Source: Thermoprotei archaeon (GTDB lineage: Archaea > Thermoproteota > Thermoprotei > Thermofilales > Thermofilaceae). Taken from it: a stretch of DNA of 7,760 nucleotides. A program made the translations under genes and the position numbers. Positions 4,236-7,760 of the stretch are shown in pieces; within the stretch, counting starts at the first letter, position 1; every line of letters starts with the position of its first letter. The notes below the pieces were generated by a model. That model did no database searches. It was not told the origin of the DNA and saw only the letters and a list, made by a program, of their open reading frames with translations. The DNA is taken from positions 1 through 7,760 of the forward strand of contig QMRZ01000070.1 in the NCBI GenBank assembly GCA_003649495.1, written 5' to 3'.

Positions 4236-4964
4236 CTACTGGAGGTATCGCATCAGGGATGTTTGTTTGGCCATCCTGAGCCATAGGTCACGTATCTCGC
4301 GCATCTTGGCGCTACGCGGTGCCCTACACTCTCGTAATGCTGGTATTATCTTAGACCTCCAGTAGGGATCTTGGAGGGTGCGTATGATTTTGTATCGAGA
4401 GTGGTAAGGACAGAACATGCAGTTGCCGCTGTGGCCATATATCCTGTAACACGGGTTGATCTGGATGCCATGCCCCCTTATATAATCCATCACGTCGTCA
4501 TCAGTCCACTCTATTAACGGGTTAACGGTTACGTATCCACCAAGCCTAAAGTACTCTACCATATTTATGTTGCGTCTCCTGTGACTGTCGCTCCTCTTTA
4601 TGCCAGAGACTTGCGTGACGTAGGAGTGGGGTGACATCACCTTGATCTTAAACTGCCAGAGACACCACCTGTACTTCCCAATTAGTGGAATGCCATAGCG
4701 CCTGAGGTAATCAAAGAAATCCGCGTCACGTTTGACGTGTATGAGCTTGCTAGCTATGCCTAGCTCCTCACAGATGTGGTGGACATATTCGTTACATAAC
4801 GGGTGCGTGTTCCCTGTTATCTCTATATATAAGATGTTCCACCTATCGTGGCGCACATTATCGAGAACCCACAGCAAGCTTGCCAAGCTATCTTTACCAC
4901 CGCTGAATAGGACGGTGAAGGGGCGCTCATTAAGAAATCTGATGATGTCCTTGGACAACCTCAT
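4236..4964 (-). CDS. PP-loop ATPase of the PAPS reductase / DndC-like family
   Basis: A 242-residue protein. SGGKDS (21-26) is the PP-loop that binds the ATP or PAPS phosphates. It is followed by family signatures: RWC (99-101), SGIKRSDSHRR (about 120-130), and NPLIEWTDDDVMDYI (about 148-162), typical of PAPS reductases. Cysteines C101, C172, C182 and C185 (NPC, then GNCMFC) are placed to hold an Fe-S cluster or zinc, as in Fe-S versions of the family. Family members reduce activated sulfate or move sulfur into DNA or RNA; several crenarchaeal viruses carry such genes. The start ATG overlaps the upstream stop (ATGA). It is last in an operon with a DNA methyltransferase, so nucleic-acid thiolation is conceivable, but DndD/E-like partners are absent here. 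The family is clear; the substrate is not. Confidence 0.87.
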   Translation of the reverse strand: MRLSKDIIRFLNERPFTVLFSGGKDSLASLLWVLDNVRHDRWNILYIEITGNTHPLCNEYVHHICEELGIASKLIHVKRDADFFDYLRRYGIPLIGKYRWCLWQFKIKVMSPHSYVTQVSGIKRSDSHRRRNINMVEYFRLGGYVTVNPLIEWTDDDVMDYIRGHGIQINPCYRIYGHSGNCMFCPYHSRYKIIRTLQDPYWRSKIIPALRECRAPRSAKMREIRDLWLRMAKQTSLMRYLQ

Positions 4965-5359
4965 GGCCTTCTTAGGATCTCTTCTTTCACGTAACGCCTA
5001 CCCTTTGACGTTAAGTACCACACGGGGGTCTTCCTGAAGCGGTACATCATCTTGTCGCGATCCCATATCGCCACTTCGCTCCACTCGCACTCTATGTATC
5101 CCATGCCCGCCAGCTCGGATAATCTACCGCTTAGAGAGTTGCCAGAGACCCTTATGCCCTGCTCGAATAGGTATCCCTGTATCTTCCGCTTTGGCAGAGC
5201 CCCGTGCTCCCAGAGGATCTTTAGGATCTCTCTATGCAGGGGGGAGAGCTTGCGTATCCTGTCAGCGTAGTGAGCGCCCATCCCCTTGCGTCTCTCCCTG
5301 GGGACCTTGACCACGAACTTATGGCCACACTTTGGACAGGTGACCATTATGATGGGCAT
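4961..5359 (-). CDS. Winged-helix DNA-binding protein with N-terminal CxxC knuckle
   Basis: A 132-residue protein. An N-terminal CPKCG (8-12) in a short beta segment resembles half of a zinc ribbon; with no second cysteine pair nearby (C91 is alone), it may bind metal as a dimer or be a remnant. From about 38 comes a winged helix: SPLHREILKILWEHG (39-53), LPKRKIQGYLFEQG (55-68), recognition helix SGNSLSGRLSELAGMG (72-87), and wing strands IECEWSEV and TPVWYLTSKG, followed by RRYVKEEIL. This is the layout of MarR/PadR-like archaeal regulators. GGGGTGAG six bases before the ATG supports the start and overlaps the methyltransferase stop. It probably regulates viral or host promoters, but it might provide DNA targeting for the neighbouring methyltransferase. 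Confidence 0.82.
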   Translation of the reverse strand: MPIIMVTCPKCGHKFVVKVPRERRKGMGAHYADRIRKLSPLHREILKILWEHGALPKRKIQGYLFEQGIRVSGNSLSGRLSELAGMGYIECEWSEVAIWDRDKMMYRFRKTPVWYLTSKGRRYVKEEILRRP

Positions 5360-5365
5360 CGCGTC

Positions 5366-6103
5366 TCACCCCTTCGACATTATGAAAGCGGATTTTCTAT
5401 AGATGGCGATGATCCGTCGCCGGCGCTGAGGGATGATAGTAGACATATCGTGCGTCTCCACCCTCCAGCCGTACCTCAATAATACTTCCTTGATCTTGTT
5501 GGCGACCACGTTCTCGTAGAGCGCGAGTGGTGGATTATGTCTCCTCACGAATTCGAGATACCAGGTGGTGAGGGGTAAGGTGCCCTTAAGCTCTAGACCA
5601 TACATCTTCGAGAGCGCCCTTAGCACGGAATAGTCCTCACAAGGGGGAGATGCTACTACTACATCGAACTTCTCGCCAGGCTCGTAATTCCTCACATCGC
5701 TACAGATCACGTTAAAGTCCCAGTCCTCCACGTGACCCTCTGTCAGTTGCTTAAGTCTCCTGAAATTCAACTCCAAGTACTGGCACTTTCGCCTGTCTAT
5801 CTCCACCATTTCAACATATCTGCAATGGCCCGTTAATACGAACCCTAAGCTCCACCCGCCCACGCCAGCGAATAGATCTAGCAATCTACCCTTTACCTTA
5901 AATCGTAAAAAGAGGTGGCGAGCATAGAGGGGGGGCATGGCCTCTCCTAGCCACTTCCACCTGGTAGTCTCCTCCGAGGGGAAGTGCCAGAATGATGGGA
6001 ATGATTGTGCATATAGAGCTACTTTAAACGACTTGATGTCAGGCCGAATCCTGAACGCTCGCCCGCCAGGGTGCCAACTATCCGAAGTTATCGTGTACCA
6101 CAC
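5366..6103 (-). CDS. C5-cytosine DNA methyltransferase, permuted motif order, no visible target-recognition domain
   Basis: A 245-residue protein with GTG start (an in-frame TGA lies six bases upstream). Catalytic motifs are clear: motif I LLDLFAGVGG (74-83), motif II EMVEID (98-103), Asp136 in SDV, motif IV ASPPCEDYS with nucleophile C155, motif VI YENV (196-199) and motif VIII PQRRRRI (225-231). The sequence ends soon after VIII. Unusually, motif IX/X-like sequence precedes motif I: ALYAQSFPSFWHF (about 29-41) resembles the ARLQSFPD region, and WLGEAMPPLYARHL (51-64) resembles the GNAVPP motif. The order is thus IX-X-I-IV-VI-VIII, a circular permutation cut where the target-recognition domain normally sits. 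The family methylates C5 of cytosine in DNA. Canonical enzymes exceed 300 residues. Specificity may come from another protein. No restriction endonuclease is seen nearby. Confidence 0.86.
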   Translation of the reverse strand: MWYTITSDSWHPGGRAFRIRPDIKSFKVALYAQSFPSFWHFPSEETTRWKWLGEAMPPLYARHLFLRFKVKGRLLDLFAGVGGWSLGFVLTGHCRYVEMVEIDRRKCQYLELNFRRLKQLTEGHVEDWDFNVICSDVRNYEPGEKFDVVVASPPCEDYSVLRALSKMYGLELKGTLPLTTWYLEFVRRHNPPLALYENVVANKIKEVLLRYGWRVETHDMSTIIPQRRRRIIAIYRKSAFIMSKG

Positions 6104-6106
6104 GCG

Positions 6107-6265
6107 TCATCCCCCTAATACCTTTGCTAGCCACTTGAAGAAATAAGCTAGCAACTCGAAGATGCCCCTTATCGCCACCATTATTAAAGAGACCCATAGC
6201 GCCACTAGGATCACACCAGATGAGACCGCTAAAATTAACCTAAGGGTGAACCAGAGGTCACCCAT
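6107..6265 (-). CDS. 52-residue single-span membrane protein
   Basis: A short gene running from ATG 6265 to TGA 6107-6109. It is preceded by a strong ribosome site, GAGGTGAGG, with proper spacing, which is the best evidence for it. It overlaps the end of the 170-residue gene by eight bases and ends three bases before the methyltransferase GTG. The product begins MGDLWFTLRLILAVSSGVIL; a hydrophobic span covers about 8-32 and is followed by R33 and an amphipathic aromatic helix FELLAYFFKWLAKVLGG. Its DNA contains a 16-base imperfect direct repeat (6126-6141 and 6147-6162) giving LLAYF/WLAK-like repeats. Function unknown. A membrane role inside a DNA-modification operon is odd. Confidence 0.72.
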   Translation of the reverse strand: MGDLWFTLRLILAVSSGVILVALWVSLIMVAIRGIFELLAYFFKWLAKVLGG

Positions 6266-6770
6266 CTCTCCTCACCTCTATTAGTGAAATGCCAACTCTC
6301 TTACACTCATCTATTAAGAGCTGGGCGTAAGTCTTATTCACACCGTATTGCTCAATCTCGAAGGGATAGAATTCTTTCCAGCCATTCTCATACCTACCAG
6401 CTAACACGCCTAGCATGATGTCATTCCCATGCCATATCATCTTGATGGAGGCGTATGGATAGATATTGCTCTCGGTCTCGTGTATGTAGTTGACCACCAA
6501 GACCCTCCTCATCCTCACTCCCTTGCCGAAATACGCCACCAGCTTCTCGCTATCGCCACGCCACCAGCCAGTCTCCCTGAGTAGCTCTCTCAACCTAGGC
6601 CACTCCTCCTTGGGGAAGATTGCCAGGACCTCCACATCCATGTAAGCATTCTTCCAGAAATCCGCCTTGGAGCGGGGGTAGGATCGGAAAAGAGTTAGGC
6701 CTCTAGCAGTCATTAGAGATGCCATGAGTTGCGCCCTTATCTCCACCTTTCTCCTCCTCCACCCGTTCAT
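6258..6770 (-). CDS. Unknown alpha/beta protein
   Basis: A 170-residue protein. ATG 6770 overlaps the upstream stop (ATGA) and follows GGGGTGAGA. The N terminus is basic and helical (WRRRKVEIRAQLMASLMTAR). A strand-helix unit follows (DVEVLAIFPKEEWPRLRELL, about 45-64), then GWW, the strand RRVLVVNYIHE (about 88-98), and further strand-like stretches YASIKMIWH and DIMLGVLAG. A segment rich in aromatics (WKEFYPFEIEQYG) and the helix AQLLIDECKRVG end in ISLIEVRR. It looks like a compact, soluble alpha/beta domain with one late cysteine. I recognise no family and no catalytic motif. Being second in the operon, upstream of a methyltransferase lacking a recognition domain, makes a partner subunit possible but unsupported by sequence. 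Confidence 0.8.
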   Translation of the reverse strand: MNGWRRRKVEIRAQLMASLMTARGLTLFRSYPRSKADFWKNAYMDVEVLAIFPKEEWPRLRELLRETGWWRGDSEKLVAYFGKGVRMRRVLVVNYIHETESNIYPYASIKMIWHGNDIMLGVLAGRYENGWKEFYPFEIEQYGVNKTYAQLLIDECKRVGISLIEVRRDG

Positions 6771-7216
6771 GCCCTCTCACCCCCCACCTCAGCGACTAGG
6801 AGCGCCTTGATTACCTCCCTTATCTCGTCGTTTATCTGTGCCACGCGCTTGCCATTGTAGCCCTTGGCCACGTCCCACACTAAGCCTATGATGTGGCTGG
6901 TCTTGATGTGGAGCCTGGACTGTATCTGGTCAAGGGTCTTGCAGAACCTCTTGACCTGTGCCTTGACCTCCTCATCCGTTACCTTCCCATTCTTCCTGAG
7001 GGAGAGGTAGACCTTGACGTAGCTCCAACCTGTCATGAGCTTGGAGATGTAGTAGAGTCTCCTGTCCAAGTCATCGTGTATCTTAGCATAGGTGAGTATG
7101 GCGCGAGCAATTACGCGCCACCTAGGCTCATTATTTTCTCTCTTAAGGCGATCTATCGTCTGGGTGATTGGGGCGGGCACGTTTATCCTCATCCAACCCG
7201 ACTTGCCACCACTCAT
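6767..7216 (-). CDS. Ribbon-helix-helix-like regulator with helical extension
   Basis: A 149-residue protein opening MSGGKSGWMRINVPAPITQT. Residues 9-13 (MRINV) look like the DNA-contacting strand, PAPITQTIDRLKREN is helix A and RWRVIARAILTYAKI is helix B, the ribbon-helix-helix pattern. About 100 further residues are helical and basic (KLMTGWSYVKVYLSL, VKAQVKRFCKTLDQIQ, EIREVIKALLV), perhaps for oligomerisation. ATG 7216 is favoured because GGTGAGAGG precedes it; a GTG at 7228 would be close to the predicted transcript start and add four residues. As first gene of the six-gene operon, just behind an inverted repeat (7233-7254) overlapping its promoter, it is a good candidate for an autoregulator. 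Confidence 0.78.
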   Translation of the reverse strand: MSGGKSGWMRINVPAPITQTIDRLKRENNEPRWRVIARAILTYAKIHDDLDRRLYYISKLMTGWSYVKVYLSLRKNGKVTDEEVKAQVKRFCKTLDQIQSRLHIKTSHIIGLVWDVAKGYNGKRVAQINDEIREVIKALLVAEVGGERA

Positions 7217-7232
7217 AGGTCCTCTCACCGTG

Positions 7233-7254
7233 TACCATAATTACTTGCATGGTA
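7233..7254. promoter_or_regulatory. Inverted repeat, candidate operator of the RHH/methyltransferase operon
   Basis: TACCAT (7233-7238) and ATGGTA (7249-7254) are perfect inverted copies separated by ten bases. The repeat starts in the TATA box (7251-7261) and ends at the expected transcript start (about 7230). A protein bound here would block initiation. The ribbon-helix-helix protein encoded immediately downstream is the obvious candidate ligand. Confidence 0.45.
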
Positions 7255-7261
7255 TTTAAGG
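7251..7261 (-). promoter_or_regulatory. TATA box of the six-gene operon
   Basis: The minus strand reads CCTTAAATACC, centred near 7256, predicting transcription from about 7230. It matches 10 of 11 bases of the element before the 2783 membrane gene. Confidence 0.6.
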
Positions 7262-7280
7262 ATTTCCGTGTGGGGTGGAT

Positions 7281-7294
7281 GTAAAAAAGGGGGC
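7281..7294 (-). terminator. T6 terminator after the coiled-coil gene
   Basis: The minus strand reads CCCCCTTTTTTAC starting three bases after the TAA at 7295-7297. A C-rich stretch followed by six T residues just past a stop is a typical archaeal terminator. It separates this gene from the next operon promoter. Confidence 0.55.
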
Positions 7295-7723
7295 TTACTC
7301 GCCAGAGACAAGCTTCTGTAGGATCTCGCGCTCCTCAGGTGATAATGACTCCAGCCATTTCTTTAGTCGCTCCTCCCTCTGCTTGCGTCTCTCCTCCTCC
7401 TCCAGCTTGATCCTCTCCTCCTCTGCCTCCCTCACTAGCTCGTGTAGCTTGTCTATCACCTCGGGATCTATCGGGATCACGGCCATGACCCCGAACTTGC
7501 GCGTGTTGATGCGCACCAGGGCTGTGACCTTCTGCTTGAGCGTTCTGCCCCGCACCCTACGCGGTAGTATGGCCACAGCGTAACCCATGTCGTACTTCGA
7601 GTATGGCTCGCCATCCTCCTCCAAGACCTTAACCCAGTCGGCCTTCAGGAACTCTCTTAGCTGGGTCTCCAACTCCTCGATGCTCAGAGACCCCTTCTTG
7701 GATTTCTTCTCGGGCATGGCCAT
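7295..7723 (-). CDS. Charged protein with C-terminal coiled coil, unknown function
   Basis: A 142-residue protein. ATG 7723 directly follows the stop of the upstream frame and a GAAGTGA ribosome site; M3 at 7717 is an alternative. After a Lys/Ser-rich start and a helix IEELETQLREFL (about 15-26), residues 45-85 alternate in strand-like fashion (MGYAVAILPRRVRG, KVTALVRINTRKFGVMAVIP) with many basic residues. Residues 88-140 form a long charged helix (REAEEERIKLEEEERRKQRE, then LKKWLESLSPEEREILQKL) with coiled-coil character. A small basic beta domain followed by helices could bind single-stranded nucleic acid, loosely like the rudivirus gp17-type SSB, but I cannot show homology. It has its own T6 terminator. 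Confidence 0.8.
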   Translation of the reverse strand: MAMPEKKSKKGSLSIEELETQLREFLKADWVKVLEEDGEPYSKYDMGYAVAILPRRVRGRTLKQKVTALVRINTRKFGVMAVIPIDPEVIDKLHELVREAEEERIKLEEEERRKQREERLKKWLESLSPEEREILQKLVSGE

Positions 7724-7760
7724 TCACTTCAGTTTTATCATGTAGACGTAATCTATCGTG
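7724..7760 (-). CDS. C-terminal end of an upstream gene (partial)
   Basis: The minus-strand frame entering from the right edge reads TIDYVYMIKLK and stops with TGA at 7724-7726, immediately before the ATG at 7723. Only 11 codons are visible, so coding status rests on the adjacency typical of this operon style and on the ribosome site GAAGTGA overlapping its end. No function can be assigned. Confidence 0.45.
   Translation of the reverse strand, partial: TIDYVYMIKLK

Noticed and set aside
4236..6103. Complete Dnd phosphorothioation system
   Set aside because: Only a DndC-like family member is present; no cysteine desulfurase, DndD ATPase, DndE or DndB is seen in the window.
6078..6110. ATG at 6108-6110 as a methyltransferase start
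   Set aside because: It is in a different frame and stops after ten codons; the methyltransferase frame has a TGA upstream of GTG 6103.
7275..7583. Serine-rich plus-strand frame
   Set aside because: Antisense of the Glu/Lys-rich coiled-coil gene; the Ser runs are the complement of its charged codons, and it reads through a terminator.
1..7760. CRISPR array, tRNA, rRNA, transposase or inverted terminal repeats
   Set aside because: No regularly spaced repeats, cloverleaf-like segments, transposase motifs or long terminal repeats were found by reading both strands.

Overview
The window most likely comes from the genome of a filamentous virus of a hyperthermophilic crenarchaeon (realm of rudivirus-like and lipothrixvirus-like rods, class Tokiviricetes). 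The anchor is a 124-residue protein on the minus strand (1167-1541). From memory it aligns along most of its length with the SIRV-type rudivirus major coat protein, sharing the NPTV-ST block, the YG(I/V)TG..RA.Y block and the GLK.Y.V.A.G..P.ILD block. Other support: very small, tightly overlapping genes, archaeal TATA boxes, GGTGA-type ribosome sites, leaderless starts, heavy use of AGG/AGA and ATA codons, and ribbon-helix-helix regulators. Base composition is roughly half G+C by eye, well above the G+C-poor rudiviruses of Sulfolobales, so I infer a different host lineage (Thermoproteales, Acidilobales or Desulfurococcales are possibilities). No rRNA, tRNA, CRISPR array, transposase or terminal repeat is visible.

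Layout. (1) 1-110, minus: the start of a leaderless gene running off the left edge. (2) 111-344: a 234-base divergent intergenic region with two A/T-only near-palindromes. (3) 345-1118, plus: three overlapping small genes, then a two-way T-run terminator. (4) 1167-1541, minus: the coat gene, sharing one divergent TATA element with (5) 1615-2493, plus: three overlapping genes including a 52-residue ribbon-helix-helix protein. (6) 2502-2783, minus: a two-helix membrane protein with its own promoter. (7) 2823-4153, minus: an operon of a small helical protein, a predicted clan CD (gingipain/caspase-like) cysteine peptidase with a C-terminal C2H2 zinc finger, and a two-helix membrane protein. (8) 4236-7216, minus: a six-gene operon of RHH regulator, unknown 170-residue protein, 52-residue membrane protein, C5-cytosine methyltransferase of permuted motif order, winged-helix protein, and PP-loop/PAPS-reductase-family protein. 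(9) 7295-7760, minus: a charged coiled-coil protein and the tail of another gene.

The two most striking items are the peptidase-zinc-finger protein and the methyltransferase. In the methyltransferase, motifs IX-X precede I-VIII and no target-recognition domain is visible; it is encoded next to a PAPS-reductase-like protein carrying four cysteines placed like an Fe-S site. Two promoter sequence classes also emerge: coat and peptidase operons share ATATAAGTGA, while the RHH/methyltransferase operon and the 2783 membrane gene share CCTTAA(A/T)TACC. This suggests two expression programmes. Functions beyond the recognised folds are inference.
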